64,000 nt of DNA from positions 372,001 through 436,000 of the forward strand of contig NZ_JAHDAP010000001.1 of NCBI RefSeq assembly GCF_018499575.1, given 5' to 3'. The stretch's first letter is position 1, and the number at the start of each line of letters is the position of its first letter. The translations under genes and the position numbers were made by a program. This document shows, one piece after another, positions 15,855-26,942 of this stretch. This stretch comes from Streptococcus infantis (lineage in GTDB: Bacteria > Bacillota > Bacilli > Lactobacillales > Streptococcaceae). Under the pieces are notes generated by a model, which worked only from the letters and a program-made list of their open reading frames with translations, was not told the DNA's origin and made no database searches.

Positions 15855-16406
15855 ATGAATATCTGGACAAAATTAGCAATGTTTTCTTTCTATGAGACGG
15901 AACGTTTGTATTTCCGTCCATTCTTTTTTACGGATGTAGAAGACTTCCATCAGCTGGCATCAGACCCTGAAAATCTCCAGTTTATTTTTCCGACGCAAGC
16001 AAGTATTGAAGAAAGTCAATATGCACTTGCTAATTTCTTCATGAAATCACCATTGGGAATTTGGGCCATTTGTGATAAAAAAGAAGAAAAAATGATTGGA
16101 GCAATCAAGTTTGAGAAGCTGGATGAAATTAGGAAAGAAGCAGAGATTGGCTATTTTTTAAGGAAAGACTATTGGTCTCAGGGATATATGACAGAAGCAG
16201 TGACTAAATTACGCGATTTATCTATGAATCGGTTTGAATTAAAGCAACTTTCGATTGTGACGCATCTAGAAAATAGTGCCAGTCAAAAGGTTGCACTAAA
16301 ATCAGGCTTCGTTCTATATCGTCGTTTCAAGGGTAGTGACCGATATACTCGTAAGATGCGAGATTATCTAGAATTTCGCTATACAAAAGGAGAGCTAAAT
16401 GAGTAA
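15855..16406 (+). CDS. GNAT N-acetyltransferase (RimJ/RimL type)
   Basis: A 183-residue GNAT acetyltransferase. The start ETERLYFRPFFFTDVEDF is that of the RimJ/RimL branch (acetylating protein N-termini or small amines). The acetyl-CoA segment lies around EIGYFLRKDYWSQGYMTEAV, near residues 97-115. The ATG at 15855 has GAGG 6 nt before it; the upstream TTG at 15843 is unlikely. It overlaps the regulator gene by 8 nt. Substrate unknown. Confidence 0.88.
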   Translation: MNIWTKLAMFSFYETERLYFRPFFFTDVEDFHQLASDPENLQFIFPTQASIEESQYALANFFMKSPLGIWAICDKKEEKMIGAIKFEKLDEIRKEAEIGYFLRKDYWSQGYMTEAVTKLRDLSMNRFELKQLSIVTHLENSASQKVALKSGFVLYRRFKGSDRYTRKMRDYLEFRYTKGELNE

Positions 16407-17676
16407 ACACCAAGAGATTTTAGCTTATTTAGAAGAATTACCAGTCGGAAAACGGGTCAGTGTTCGAAGTATTTCAAATAGGCTGGGAGTGAGTGATGGT
16501 ACAGCTTATCGTGCTATCAAAGAAGCTGAAAATAGAGGATTAGTTGAAACACGTCCTCGAAGCGGAACGATCCGTGTCAAGTCAAAAAAAGTTGCCATTG
16601 AGAGATTAACCTTTGCAGAAATTGCAGAAGTCACTGGTTCGGAAGTTTTAGCTGGTCAGGCTGGTCTAGATAGAGAATTCAGTAAATTCTCCATTGGAGC
16701 CATGACAGAAAAGAATATTCTTTCTTATCTTCATGATGGCGGTCTACTTATTGTCGGTGACAGAACACGAATCCAATTATTGGCACTTGAAAATGAAAAT
16801 GCTGTCTTGGTAACAGGTGGATTTGAAGTTCATAAAGATGTTTTGGATGCTGCTAATAAGAAAAATATCCCAGTGTTACGCAGTAAACATGACACATTTA
16901 CCATTGCAACCATGATTAACCGAGCTTTGTCAAATGTACAAATAAAGACAGATATTTTAACGGTTGAAAAAATCTATCGGACTTGTCATGAATATGGTTT
17001 TTTACAGGAAACGGATACTGTAAAAGATTATTTAGATTTAGTTCGTAAGAACAGAAGTAGTCGCTTCCCAGTTATCAATCAGCACAAGGTTGTTGTGGGT
17101 GTGGTAACCATGCGTGATGCTGGAGATAAATCACCGGGGACTACCATTGATAAGGTCATGACAAGAACGGTCTATATGACAGGCCTAGCAACGAATATTG
17201 CTAACGTGAGCCAGAGAATGATTGCTGAAGATTTTGAAATGGTACCTGTTGTACGGAGCAATCAAACCTTGCTTGGTGTTATTACTAGACGTGATGTCAT
17301 GGAAAAAATGAGTCGTTCTCAGGTCTCAGCTTTACCAACCTTTTCAGAACAGATAGGACAGAAGTTGTCTTATCACCATGATGAAGTTGTTATTACAGTT
17401 GAACCCTTCATGTTAGAAAAAAATGGTGTTCTAGCTAATGGTGTTCTTTCAGAAATTTTGACTCATATGACGCAAGACTTGGTTGTGAATAGTGGGCGTA
17501 ACCTCATCATTGAACAAATGTTGATTTATTTTTTGCAGGCTGTTCAGATTGATGATATTTTACGGATTCAAGCTAGAATTATTCACCATACGAGAAGGTC
17601 CGCTATTATTGATTATGATATTTATCTCAATCATCAAATAGTATCTAAAGCAAATGTAACTGTAAAAATTAATTAG
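16399..17676 (+). CDS. HTH-DRTGG-CBS-hotdog regulator (YtoI family)
   Basis: A 425-residue multidomain protein. In order: a winged-helix N-terminus (VSVRSISNRLGVSDGTAYRAIKEAENRGLVE), a DRTGG domain around residues 75-185, two CBS motifs (about 190-310; MRDAGDK and TRRDVMEK loops) that may bind adenine nucleotides, and a C-terminal hotdog fold. This is the architecture of B. subtilis YtoI. Probably a nucleotide-responsive DNA-binding protein; targets unknown. It overlaps the acetyltransferase gene and lies 15 nt before map, so all are co-expressed. Confidence 0.88.
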   Translation: MSKHQEILAYLEELPVGKRVSVRSISNRLGVSDGTAYRAIKEAENRGLVETRPRSGTIRVKSKKVAIERLTFAEIAEVTGSEVLAGQAGLDREFSKFSIGAMTEKNILSYLHDGGLLIVGDRTRIQLLALENENAVLVTGGFEVHKDVLDAANKKNIPVLRSKHDTFTIATMINRALSNVQIKTDILTVEKIYRTCHEYGFLQETDTVKDYLDLVRKNRSSRFPVINQHKVVVGVVTMRDAGDKSPGTTIDKVMTRTVYMTGLATNIANVSQRMIAEDFEMVPVVRSNQTLLGVITRRDVMEKMSRSQVSALPTFSEQIGQKLSYHHDEVVITVEPFMLEKNGVLANGVLSEILTHMTQDLVVNSGRNLIIEQMLIYFLQAVQIDDILRIQARIIHHTRRSAIIDYDIYLNHQIVSKANVTVKIN

Positions 17677-17691
17677 AATCTAGGAGTAAAC

Positions 17692-18552
17692 ATGATTACA
17701 TTAAAATCAGCTAGAGAAATCGAAGCTATGGATAAGGCCGGTGATTTTCTTGCAAGCATTCACATTGGCTTGCGTGATATCATCAAGCCAGGTGTTGATA
17801 TGTGGGAAGTAGAAGAGTATGTTCGCCGTCGTTGTAAAGAAGAGAATTTCCTTCCACTACAGATTGGTGTTGATGGGGCAATGATGGACTATCCATATGC
17901 AACCTGCTGTTCACTCAATGAAGAAGTAGCCCATGCTTTTCCACGCCACTATATTTTGAAGGAAGGCGATTTGCTGAAGGTTGATATGGTTCTTGGTGGG
18001 CCAATCGCTAAGTCTGACCTCAATGTTTCTAAACTCAACTTTAATAACGTTGAGCAGATGAAAAAATATACTCAAAACTTTACGGGCGGCTTGGCAGATT
18101 CTTGTTGGGCTTACGCTGTTGGAAAACCGTCAGAAGAAGTTAAAAACTTAATGGACGTGACCAAGGAAGCTATGTACATTGGTATTGAAAAAGCTCTTGT
18201 AGGAAACCGTATTGGAGATATTGGAGCTGCTATTCAGGAATATGCTGAAAGTCGTGGTTACGGAGTTGTTCGTGATCTTGTAGGACACGGTGTTGGTCCA
18301 ACTATGCATGAAGAACCAATGGTGCCTAACTATGGTATCGCAGGTCGCGGTCTCCGCCTTCGTGAAGGCATGGTTTTGACAATCGAACCTATGATCAATA
18401 CAGGTGATTGGGAAATCGATACAGATATGAAAACAGGTTGGGCACATAAAACAATCGATGGTGGACTATCATGTCAGTACGAGCATCAGTTTGTTATTAC
18501 TAAAGATGGGCCTGTAATCTTGACAAGTCAAGGTGAAGAAGGAACTTATTAA
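17692..18552 (+). CDS. map: Methionine aminopeptidase, type I
   Basis: A 286-residue MetAP that removes initiator methionine. Metal ligands are visible as Asp in KVDMVLGG, Asp in KSDLNVSK, His in GHGVGPTMHEEP, Glu in TIEPMI and Glu in QYEHQ. It is longer than the 250-residue E. coli enzyme because of an insertion around ADVNVSK...GGLADSCW equivalents (about residues 104-140), a streptococcal feature. AGGAG lies 7 nt upstream. The terminator is at 18554-18580. Confidence 0.96.
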   Translation: MITLKSAREIEAMDKAGDFLASIHIGLRDIIKPGVDMWEVEEYVRRRCKEENFLPLQIGVDGAMMDYPYATCCSLNEEVAHAFPRHYILKEGDLLKVDMVLGGPIAKSDLNVSKLNFNNVEQMKKYTQNFTGGLADSCWAYAVGKPSEEVKNLMDVTKEAMYIGIEKALVGNRIGDIGAAIQEYAESRGYGVVRDLVGHGVGPTMHEEPMVPNYGIAGRGLRLREGMVLTIEPMINTGDWEIDTDMKTGWAHKTIDGGLSCQYEHQFVITKDGPVILTSQGEEGTY

Positions 18553-18553
18553 T

Positions 18554-18580
18554 AAAAAAAGGAGCTGAGCTCCTTTTTTA
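18554..18580 (+). terminator. map terminator
   Basis: AAAAGGAGC/GCTCCTTTT with a TGA loop and a T tract. Confidence 0.88.
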
Positions 18581-18678
18581 ATTCGTTAAAGTTGAAATCA
18601 AATTTGCGTAGCAGATATCTTACAAACGTTTTCTTTTATAGTAAAATAAAAGATGACTATATGAAAGAAGGTTCTTAA

Positions 18679-19386
18679 TTGGAAAGTATTTTATTTTTTA
18701 TTTCTGTCTTTATAGCTGGGATCTTGTCATTCTTTTCTCCCTGTATCTTTCCCTTGTTACCAGTCTACGCAGGTGTTCTGCTAGATGATCAAGAGGAGTC
18801 AAAGACATTTCGTTTTTTAGGTAAAGATGTTGCCTGGTCAGGATTAATTCGGACATTCTGTTTTATCGCAGGTATCTCTCTAATTTTCTTTATTCTAGGG
18901 TTTGGAGCAGGATTTCTCGGGAACTTACTCTATGCTGATTGGTTTCGTTATGTTATGGGTGGTATTATTATCATACTAGGCTTACATCAGATGGAAATCC
19001 TTCATCTACGAAAATTAGAGTTCCAAAAAACAGTAAGATTTGATCAAAAACAGTCTAGTAAATATCTATCAGCCTTTCTATTAGGTATCAGCTTCAGCTT
19101 TGGTTGGACTCCATGTATTGGTCCAGTTTTAAGTTCAGTTTTAGCATTAGCTGCTTCAGGAGGAAATGGAGCTCTTCAAGGGGCCTTATTAACCCTAGTT
19201 TATACTCTTGGAATGGCGCTTCCATTTTTAGTATTGGCTTTGGCATCAGGTCTGATCATGCCTTATTTTAGTAGAATTAAATCTCACCTACTCTTACTGA
19301 AAAGAATTGGTGGTTTACTAATTATTCTCATGGGAATTTTATTAATGTTGGGACAGTTAAATGTCTTATCTGGAATATTAGGATAA
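18679..19386 (+). CDS. ccdA: CcdA-type thiol-disulfide electron transporter
   Basis: A 235-residue membrane protein with six hydrophobic spans that carries reducing equivalents from cytoplasmic thioredoxin to the cell surface. Conserved cysteines occur in FFSPCIFPLLP near residue 22 and in GWTPCIGPVL near residue 147. The start is TTG, with GAAGG 8 nt before it. The next gene, 12 nt on, encodes its likely partner, a thioredoxin-like lipoprotein. No msrAB gene follows, so this resembles the pneumococcal ccdA2-etrx2 pair. Confidence 0.92.
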   Translation: MESILFFISVFIAGILSFFSPCIFPLLPVYAGVLLDDQEESKTFRFLGKDVAWSGLIRTFCFIAGISLIFFILGFGAGFLGNLLYADWFRYVMGGIIIILGLHQMEILHLRKLEFQKTVRFDQKQSSKYLSAFLLGISFSFGWTPCIGPVLSSVLALAASGGNGALQGALLTLVYTLGMALPFLVLALASGLIMPYFSRIKSHLLLLKRIGGLLIILMGILLMLGQLNVLSGILG

Positions 19387-19398
19387 AAGGAGTTACCT

Positions 19399-19962
19399 AT
19401 GAAAAAAATAATCTATTTTGGACTTAGTTTCTTGTCCCTATTTCTTCTGATTGCTTGTGGCAAGGAAGAGAAAAAATCAAGTCAAGAAAATCAAACGACT
19501 CAGACACAGCAGCAAACAACTGTGAAGCAAGTGACTGTAGGAGCAGAAGCACCTGATTTTACGCTTCAATCAATGGATGGAAAAGAAGTGAAATTATCAG
19601 ATTATAAAGGAAAGAAAGTCTATCTTAAATTTTGGGCATCTTGGTGCGGACCTTGTAAAAAGAGTATGCCAGAATTGATGGAACTTGCTGCAAAAGAAGA
19701 TCGTGATTTTGAAATATTATCTGTTATTGCACCCGGCCTTCAAGGCGAAAAAACAATAGACCAATTTCCAAAATGGTTTGAGGAACAAGGATATAAGGAT
19801 ATACCTGTCTTATATGACACCCAGGGAACAACCTTCCAAGCTTATCAGATTCGAAGTATCCCAACAGAATATCTAATTGATTCAAACGGTAAAATTGCCA
19901 AGATTCAGTTAGGTGCAATTAGTAATGCAGATGCAGAAGCAGCGTTTGCACAAATGAATTAA
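19399..19962 (+). CDS. Thioredoxin-like surface lipoprotein (TlpA/Etrx type)
   Basis: A 187-residue lipoprotein: lipobox LIAC at residues 17-20, a Ser/Gln/Thr-rich linker of about 25 residues, then a TlpA/ResA thioredoxin domain. The active site is WASWCGPCKKS, and a cis-Pro segment RSIPTEYLID is present. It should reduce surface disulfides or feed methionine sulfoxide reductases using electrons from CcdA upstream. AAGGAG lies 7-8 nt before the ATG. Terminator at 19973-20009. Confidence 0.93.
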   Translation: MKKIIYFGLSFLSLFLLIACGKEEKKSSQENQTTQTQQQTTVKQVTVGAEAPDFTLQSMDGKEVKLSDYKGKKVYLKFWASWCGPCKKSMPELMELAAKEDRDFEILSVIAPGLQGEKTIDQFPKWFEEQGYKDIPVLYDTQGTTFQAYQIRSIPTEYLIDSNGKIAKIQLGAISNADAEAAFAQMN

Positions 19963-19972
19963 CTTTATAAAA

Positions 19973-20009
19973 AAATGTCTAGACTGTTTTGTCTAGACAT
20001 TTCTTTTTT
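19973..20009. terminator. Bidirectional terminator between thioredoxin lipoprotein and ldh
   Basis: A 12-bp perfect stem AAATGTCTAGAC/GTCTAGACATTT with T-rich flanks on both strands, between convergent genes. Confidence 0.9.
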
Positions 20010-20023
20010 AAAATTTAATTGAA

Positions 20024-21090
<1,067 letters not shown>

Positions 21091-21112
21091 GGATATACCT
21101 TCGGGATAAATA

Positions 21113-21127
21113 TGTAAACGTTTTACA
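21113..21127. promoter_or_regulatory. Possible cre site upstream of ldh
   Basis: TGTAAACGTTTTACA matches the CcpA cre consensus at 12 of 14 positions and lies about 23 nt upstream of the ldh -35. That position would suit activation rather than blockage. Confidence 0.4.
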
Positions 21128-21162
21128 CGTGTTGTTAGACTGTAAAATAGTCCAAACTATGG

Positions 21163-21168
21163 TATAAT
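21163..21168 (+). promoter_or_regulatory. Extended -10 promoter for gyrA
   Basis: TGG-TATAAT, 38 nt before the gyrA ATG. Confidence 0.65.
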
Positions 21169-21205
21169 ATATCTAGTTACTAATAGTGAAATGAGGCATT
21201 TTTTA

Positions 21206-23674
21206 ATGCAAGATAAAAATCTAGTGAATGTCAATCTGACAAAGGAGATGAAGACTAGCTTTATCGACTACGCCATGAGTGTAATCGTATCGCGTGCTCT
21301 TCCTGATGTTCGTGATGGGTTGAAACCTGTTCATCGTCGTATTTTGTACGGAATGAATGAATTAGGAGTTACGCCTGATAAACCTCATAAGAAATCTGCC
21401 CGTATTACAGGGGACGTAATGGGTAAATACCACCCACACGGGGATTCATCTATCTATGAAGCTATGGTTCGTATGGCTCAATGGTGGAGCTACCGCTACA
21501 TGCTTGTAGATGGGCACGGTAACTTTGGTTCTATGGACGGTGATGGCGCTGCCGCGCAACGTTATACTGAAGCACGTATGAGTAAGATTGCTCTTGAAAT
21601 GCTTCGCGATATCAATAAAAATACCGTTGACTTTGTTGATAACTATGATGCCAATGAACGAGAACCTGTTGTTTTACCAGCTCGTTTTCCAAATCTTTTG
21701 GTCAATGGTGCCACAGGTATTGCCGTTGGTATGGCGACCAATATTCCACCTCATAATTTGGGTGAAACCATTGATGCTGTTAAACTCGTCATGGATAATC
21801 CTGAAGTTACAACTAAAGATTTGATGGAAGTTTTGCCTGGTCCAGACTTCCCAACTGGTGCCCTAGTTATGGGGAAATCAGGTATTCATAAGGCTTACGA
21901 GACTGGTAAAGGATCTATTGTTCTACGTTCTCGTACGGAAATTGAAGAAACTAAAACAGGTCGCGAACGTATCGTTGTTACTGAATTCCCATATATGGTC
22001 AACAAAACCAAAGTACATGAACATATTGTGCGTCTGGTTCAAGAGAAACGTATCGATGGAATTACTGCTGTTCGTGATGAATCTAACCGTGAAGGTGTTC
22101 GCTTTGTTATTGAAGTTAGACGCGACGCATCAGCTAATGTTATTTTGAACAACTTATTCAAGATGACTCAGATGCAGACTAGCTTTGGTTTTAACATGCT
22201 TGCTATCCAAAATGGTGTTCCAAAGATTTTATCGCTTCGCCAAATCTTGGATGCATACATTGAGCACCAAAAAGAAGTTGTGACTCGTCGTACTCAATTT
22301 GATAAAGAGAAAGCCGAAGCACGCGCACATATCTTGGAAGGTTTGCTGATTGCACTAGACCACATCGACGAAGTTATTCGTATTATCCGTGCCAGTGAAA
22401 CTGATGAAGAGGCTCAAGCAGAATTGATGAGCAAGTTCAAGCTTTCTGAACGTCAAAGTCAAGCAATCCTAGACATGCGTCTCCGTCGTTTGACAGGTTT
22501 GGAACGTGATAAGATTCAGTCAGAGTATGACGAATTGATTGCTTTGATTGCTGATTTAACTGATATTCTTGCAAAACCAGAACGCGTAGCACAAATCATC
22601 AAAGAAGAATTGGATGAAGTCAAACGGAAGTTTGGAGATAAACGCCGTACTGAGTTGATGGTTGGTGAAGTCTTGACACTTGAAGATGAAGACTTGATTG
22701 AAGAGTCTGATGTTCTCATCACTTTATCAAATAAAGGCTACATTAAACGTTTGGACCAAGACGAGTTTACTGCCCAAAAACGTGGTGGACGTGGTGTTCA
22801 AGGTACTGGTGTTAAGGATGATGACTTTGTCAGGGAGTTGGTTTCTACCAGCACCCATGATCACTTGCTCTTCTTTACCAACAAAGGTCGTGTCTATCGT
22901 TTGAAAGGTTATGAAATCCCAGAATATGGTCGTACAGCCAAGGGATTACCTGTAGTGAACCTCTTGAAACTGGATGAGGGAGAAAGTATCCAAACCATTA
23001 TTAACGTCGAATCAGAACGAAGTGATGATGCATACATCTTCTTTACGACTCGAGCAGGTATTGTTAAGAGAACTAGCGTAAAAGAATTTGCTAACATTCG
23101 TCAAAATGGTCTAAAAGCCTTGAATTTGAAAGATGAGGACGAATTGATTAATGTTCTTCTGACTCAAGAAGATACTGATATCATCATTGGTACTAAATTG
23201 GGATATGCAGTTCGTTTCAATCAATCATCCGTTCGTAGCATGAGTCGTAGTGCTACAGGTGTTAAAGGAGTAAATCTTCGTGAAGGTGATGCTGTAGTTG
23301 GTGCTAGAGTGATTACCGATCAAGATGAAGTTCTTATCATTACTGAAAAAGGATACGGTAAGCGTACAGTTGCAACTGAATATCCAACTAAAGGTCGTGC
23401 TGGTAAAGGTATGAAGACTGCTAATATTACAGATAAGAATGGTCATCTTGCTGGTCTTCTAACAGTAAAAGGCGACGAAGATTTGATGGTTATCACAGAT
23501 ACCGGTGTCATGATTCGTACAAATGTTGCCAATATTTCTAAGACTGGACGTTCAACTATGGGAGTTAAGGTTATGCGTCTAGATGAGAACGCTAAGATTG
23601 TAACCTTTACAACAGTTGCGGCAGCTGAGAAAGAAGAAGTTGGGGCAGAAAACGAAACAGAAAGTGAAGAATAA
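21206..23674 (+). CDS. gyrA: DNA gyrase subunit A
   Basis: An 822-residue GyrA, the DNA-cleaving subunit of the type II topoisomerase that introduces negative supercoils. The catalytic Tyr is in [10 protein letters not shown] near residue 120, and the C-terminal beta-pinwheel carries the GyrA-box [10 protein letters not shown]. The quinolone region reads [11 protein letters not shown] with Ser81 and Glu85 intact, so no classic resistance change is present here. The ATG at 21206 follows GAGG by 9 nt and gives the pneumococcal length. Its stop overlaps the srtA start by one base. Confidence 0.98.
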   Translation: MQDKNLVNVNLTKEMKTSFIDYAMSVIVSRALPDVRDGLKPVHRRILYGMNELGVTPDKPHKKSARITGDVMGKYHPHGDSSIYEAMVRMAQWWSYRYMLVDGHGNFGSMDGDGAAAQRYTEARMSKIALEMLRDINKNTVDFVDNYDANEREPVVLPARFPNLLVNGATGIAVGMATNIPPHNLGETIDAVKLVMDNPEVTTKDLMEVLPGPDFPTGALVMGKSGIHKAYETGKGSIVLRSRTEIEETKTGRERIVVTEFPYMVNKTKVHEHIVRLVQEKRIDGITAVRDESNREGVRFVIEVRRDASANVILNNLFKMTQMQTSFGFNMLAIQNGVPKILSLRQILDAYIEHQKEVVTRRTQFDKEKAEARAHILEGLLIALDHIDEVIRIIRASETDEEAQAELMSKFKLSERQSQAILDMRLRRLTGLERDKIQSEYDELIALIADLTDILAKPERVAQIIKEELDEVKRKFGDKRRTELMVGEVLTLEDEDLIEESDVLITLSNKGYIKRLDQDEFTAQKRGGRGVQGTGVKDDDFVRELVSTSTHDHLLFFTNKGRVYRLKGYEIPEYGRTAKGLPVVNLLKLDEGESIQTIINVESERSDDAYIFFTTRAGIVKRTSVKEFANIRQNGLKALNLKDEDELINVLLTQEDTDIIIGTKLGYAVRFNQSSVRSMSRSATGVKGVNLREGDAVVGARVITDQDEVLIITEKGYGKRTVATEYPTKGRAGKGMKTANITDKNGHLAGLLTVKGDEDLMVITDTGVMIRTNVANISKTGRSTMGVKVMRLDENAKIVTFTTVAAAEKEEVGAENETESEE

Positions 23675-24423
23675 TGTCTCAAAAAAGAACTAAGAGTAAA
23701 AAAAATAAACGTAAGAATCTGCTGATTAATATTTTAGCTGGCTTTCTAATCCTTTTGTCTCTAGCATTGATTTTTAACTCGAAGATACGTGATGTAATTA
23801 TGATTTGGAATACCAATAAATATCAAGTAAGTCAGGTTTCAAAAGAGGAAATTGAGGAAAATAAAACTGCTACTGGAAATTTTGATTTTGACTCTGTAAA
23901 ATCCTTATCTTCAGAGGCAGTACTTTCTGCTCAATGGAGTTCCCAGCAACTTCCAGTAATTGGTGGTATTTCTATCCCAGAACTTGAAATGAACTTGCCT
24001 ATTTTTAAGGGGCTGGATAATGTTAACCTTTTCTACGGCGCTGGAACGATGAAAGCCAATCAGGTTATGGGACAGGGAAATTATTCATTGGCAAGCCACC
24101 GTATTTTTACTGGTAAAGATGCAGATCAGAAGCTATTTTCACCCTTAGCACGCGCTACTAATGGAATGTTCATTTATCTAACTGATAAAGAAAAGGTTTA
24201 TAAATATGAAATTGTAGAAGTTAATAAGGTGACTCCAGATAGAATCGATGTTATAGAAGACCGAGATGGGGTTGACGAGTTGACTTTAGTAACCTGTGAA
24301 GATGCTAATGCTACAGAACGGATTATTGTTAAAGCAAATTTGAAAGAAGTTAAAAACTATTTAGAAGCTTCCCCAGAAATATTGCAATCATTTAATAAAC
24401 CATATAAACAATTTTATGAATAG
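23674..24423 (+). CDS. srtA: Sortase A (housekeeping, class A)
   Basis: A 249-residue membrane transpeptidase that anchors LPXTG proteins to peptidoglycan. A basic N-terminus is followed by one membrane span (about residues 16-34), then the sortase barrel. Catalytic His is in YSLASHRIF, Cys208 in LTLVTCEDA, and Arg in ATERIIVKA. It is directly fused in transcription to gyrA (overlapping TAATG), a conserved arrangement in streptococci. Confidence 0.97.
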   Translation: MSQKRTKSKKNKRKNLLINILAGFLILLSLALIFNSKIRDVIMIWNTNKYQVSQVSKEEIEENKTATGNFDFDSVKSLSSEAVLSAQWSSQQLPVIGGISIPELEMNLPIFKGLDNVNLFYGAGTMKANQVMGQGNYSLASHRIFTGKDADQKLFSPLARATNGMFIYLTDKEKVYKYEIVEVNKVTPDRIDVIEDRDGVDELTLVTCEDANATERIIVKANLKEVKNYLEASPEILQSFNKPYKQFYE

Positions 24424-24428
24424 TAGAA

Positions 24429-24463
24429 GAGGTTGGGACAAAAGAGCCCGACCTCATTTTTTA
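24429..24463 (+). terminator. srtA terminator, GAGGYTGGG-type hairpin
   Basis: GAGGTTGGG/CCCGACCTC with one G-T pair, then ATTTTTTATT. Related hairpins occur at 25854-25886 and 49068-49092. Confidence 0.8.
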
Positions 24464-24551
24464 TTAGCAATCAAACTTTGACGCGGTAGCTGATTGAACT
24501 TTTTGTTCGTCTTTTAGACTCCAAAAAGCTCCTAATCATCCTCGCGGGGCT

Positions 24552-24592
24552 GGGACTACGAAATCGAGACTTTGTCTATCGATTTCTGTCCC
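24552..24592. other. Long imperfect palindrome in srtA-asd spacer
   Basis: GGGAC/GTCCC outer and GAAATCGA/TCGATTTC inner stems form a two-part hairpin. The 287-nt spacer holds no gene. It looks like part of a dispersed intergenic element together with the srtA terminator. Confidence 0.5.
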
Positions 24593-24710
24593 ACCGCCTT
24601 TTCTTGTCAATTTCAGAAAATAGATAAGTTAAAGACTTTTCAATTTTTCTAAAAAGTAGTATAATATTTCTATTATAGAAATTTTTAGAAAATTCAAAAA
24701 GAGGTTTGTT

Positions 24711-25787
24711 ATGGGATATACAGTTGCTGTTGTCGGTGCTACAGGTGCCGTTGGTGCTCAAATGATCAAAATGTTGGAAGAATCAACTCTTCCAATCGAT
24801 AAGATTCGCTACCTTGCGTCTGCACGTTCTGCAGGAAAGGTCTTGCAATTCAAGGGCCAAGATGTGACTATTGAAGAAACAACAGAAGAAGCTTTTGAAG
24901 GAGTTGATATTGCTCTCTTCTCAGCTGGAGGTTCAACTTCTGCAAAATACGCACCTTATGCTGTTAAAGCAGGGGCAGTAGTTGTAGATAACACTTCTTA
25001 CTTCCGTCAAAATCCTGATGTACCATTGGTAGTACCTGAGGTCAATGCCCACGCTCTTGATGCTCACAACGGAATCATTTCATGTCCTAACTGTTCAACT
25101 ATTCAAATGATGGTAGCTCTTGAACCAGTTCGTCAAAAATGGGGCTTAGACCGTATCATCGTTTCAACTTATCAAGCTGTTTCAGGTGCAGGTATGGGAG
25201 CCATTCTTGAGACACAACGTGAATTGCGTGAAGTATTGAATGATGGTGTAAATCCACGTGATTTGCATGCGGAAATCTTGCCATCAGGTGGAGACAAGAA
25301 ACACTATCCAATTGCTTTTAATGCCCTTCCTCAAATTGACGTCTTCACTGATAATGACTACACTTATGAAGAAATGAAGATGACAAACGAAACTAAGAAA
25401 ATCATGGAAGACGATAGCATTGCCGTTTCAGCAACTTGCGTGCGTATTCCTGTCTTGTCAGCTCACTCTGAGTCTGTTTATATTGAAACTAAAGAAGTAG
25501 CTCCAATCGAAGAAGTCAAAGCTGCTATTGCTGCCTTCCCAGGTGCAGTTCTTGAAGACGATGTTGCTCACCAAATCTATCCACAAGCTATCAATGCGGT
25601 TGGTTCTCGTGATACATTTGTCGGACGTATCCGTAAAGACTTGGATGCTGAAAAAGGGATCCATATGTGGGTTGTTTCCGATAACCTTCTCAAGGGTGCT
25701 GCTTGGAACTCAGTCCAAATTGCAGAAACACTTCATGAACGTGGTTTGGTTCGCCCAACAGCTGAATTAAAATTTGAATTGAAATAG
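24711..25787 (+). CDS. asd: Aspartate-semialdehyde dehydrogenase
   Basis: A 358-residue NADPH-dependent enzyme converting aspartyl phosphate to the semialdehyde, the branch point for lysine/peptidoglycan, threonine and methionine. The N-terminal [16 protein letters not shown] loop and the active-site Cys in [10 protein letters not shown] (about residue 127-131) are present. GAGG lies 8-9 nt before the ATG. It precedes dapA, which uses its product; hairpins in the 121-nt gap could adjust their ratio. Confidence 0.97.
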   Translation: MGYTVAVVGATGAVGAQMIKMLEESTLPIDKIRYLASARSAGKVLQFKGQDVTIEETTEEAFEGVDIALFSAGGSTSAKYAPYAVKAGAVVVDNTSYFRQNPDVPLVVPEVNAHALDAHNGIISCPNCSTIQMMVALEPVRQKWGLDRIIVSTYQAVSGAGMGAILETQRELREVLNDGVNPRDLHAEILPSGGDKKHYPIAFNALPQIDVFTDNDYTYEEMKMTNETKKIMEDDSIAVSATCVRIPVLSAHSESVYIETKEVAPIEEVKAAIAAFPGAVLEDDVAHQIYPQAINAVGSRDTFVGRIRKDLDAEKGIHMWVVSDNLLKGAAWNSVQIAETLHERGLVRPTAELKFELK

Positions 25788-25797
25788 GGAGCAAAAC

Positions 25798-25828
25798 AGA
25801 AATCAGTAACTCGAAGAGTTTGATTTCT
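25798..25828 (+). other. Hairpin after asd
   Basis: AGAAATCA/TGATTTCT outer stem with AACTC/GAGTT inner stem, 13 bp in all, followed by a weak T-rich stretch. It may protect the mRNA end or partly terminate. Confidence 0.55.
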
Positions 25829-25853
25829 TCCTCTTATTTTACGAACAGAACAG

Positions 25854-25886
25854 GAGGCAAAGGCAAGTATGCCCCAGCCTCTTTCT
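25854..25886 (+). terminator. Terminator-like hairpin just upstream of dapA
   Basis: GAGGC/GCCTC enclosing GGCA/TGCC, followed by TTTCTT, ending 22 nt before the dapA ATG. It belongs to the GAGGCTGGG hairpin family read in reverse. Confidence 0.5.
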
Positions 25887-25908
25887 TATATAGAGAAAGG
25901 TTTTTTCT

Positions 25909-26844
25909 ATGTCTTATCAAGATTTAAAAGATTGTAAAATTATCACTGCTTTTATTACTCCTTTTCATGAAGATGGGTCAATAAATTTCGACGCTATTCC
26001 AAAGTTGATTGAACATTTATTGGCACATCATACTGATGGTATTCTCTTGGCGGGGACGACTGCTGAGAGTCCGACTCTTACTCACGATGAGGAGTTGCAG
26101 TTGTTTGCAGCTGTTCAGAAGGTTGTTAATGGACGTGTTCCTTTAATCGCTGGTGTTGGTACTAATGATACACGCGACTCTATTGAGTTCGTCAAAGAAG
26201 TGGCAGAATTTGGAGGTTTTGCGGCTGGCCTCGCAATTGTTCCTTACTACAATAAACCATCTCAAGAAGGAATGTATCAACACTTTAAAGCTATCGCAGA
26301 TGCGTCTGATTTACCTATCATTATCTATAATATTCCAGGTCGTGTAGTAGTTGAATTGACTCCGGAAACCATGCTTCGCTTAGCGGAACATCCAAATATC
26401 ATAGGAGTTAAAGAATGTACCAGCCTTGCAAATATGGCCTATTTGATTGAGCACAAACCAGAAGAATTCTTGATATATACTGGAGAAGACGGAGACGCCT
26501 TCCATGCTATGAACTTGGGTGCTGACGGGGTTATCTCTGTTGCTTCTCATACCAATGGTGATGAAATGTATGAAATGTTCACTGCGATTGAAGAAAGTGA
26601 TATGAAGAAAGCGGCATCTATTCAACGTAAATTTATTCCAAAGGTCAATGCTCTCTTCTCATACCCAAGTCCTGCACCTGTTAAGGCAGTCCTCAACTAT
26701 ATGGGATTTGAAGCTGGTCCAACTCGCCTCCCATTGGTTCCTGCGCCTGAAGAGGATGCTAAACGCATTATCAAGGTTGTTATTGACGGAGACTACGAAG
26801 CAACTAAAGCGACTGTCACTGGAGTTCTTCGACCTGATTACTAA
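25909..26844 (+). CDS. dapA: 4-hydroxy-tetrahydrodipicolinate synthase
   Basis: A 311-residue class I aldolase condensing aspartate semialdehyde with pyruvate in the diaminopimelate/lysine pathway that supplies streptococcal peptidoglycan. TTAES near residue 45, [14 protein letters not shown] (Tyr), and the Schiff-base Lys in GVKECTS near residue 165 are present, plus the general-base Tyr in [15 protein letters not shown] lies 8 nt before the ATG. A terminator follows. Confidence 0.97.
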   Translation: MSYQDLKDCKIITAFITPFHEDGSINFDAIPKLIEHLLAHHTDGILLAGTTAESPTLTHDEELQLFAAVQKVVNGRVPLIAGVGTNDTRDSIEFVKEVAEFGGFAAGLAIVPYYNKPSQEGMYQHFKAIADASDLPIIIYNIPGRVVVELTPETMLRLAEHPNIIGVKECTSLANMAYLIEHKPEEFLIYTGEDGDAFHAMNLGADGVISVASHTNGDEMYEMFTAIEESDMKKAASIQRKFIPKVNALFSYPSPAPVKAVLNYMGFEAGPTRLPLVPAPEEDAKRIIKVVIDGDYEATKATVTGVLRPDY

Positions 26845-26863
26845 TATAACTAAGATAAATAGA

Positions 26864-26898
26864 AACTTCCTAACAAGAAAATTGTTGGGAGTTTTTTT
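26864..26898 (+). terminator. dapA terminator
   Basis: AACTTCCTAACAA pairs with TTGTTGGGAGTT with one bulge, followed by TTTTTTT. Confidence 0.8.
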
Positions 26899-26904
26899 CT
26901 TTTT

Positions 26905-26912
26905 TACGAATA
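26905..26912 (+). promoter_or_regulatory. Competence cin-box (ComX/SigX promoter) for dprA
   Basis: A perfect TACGAATA after a T-rich run, 30 nt before the dprA ATG, is the recognised -10-like element for the streptococcal competence sigma factor. Confidence 0.88.
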
Positions 26913-26942
26913 GATAAATAGAGAGAGAAAAAGGAGTCGATC

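Noticed and set aside
25840..25847. TACGAACA upstream of dapA as a second cin-box
   Set aside because: One mismatch to TACGAATA, followed by a terminator-like hairpin before dapA, and dapA is not a known competence gene.
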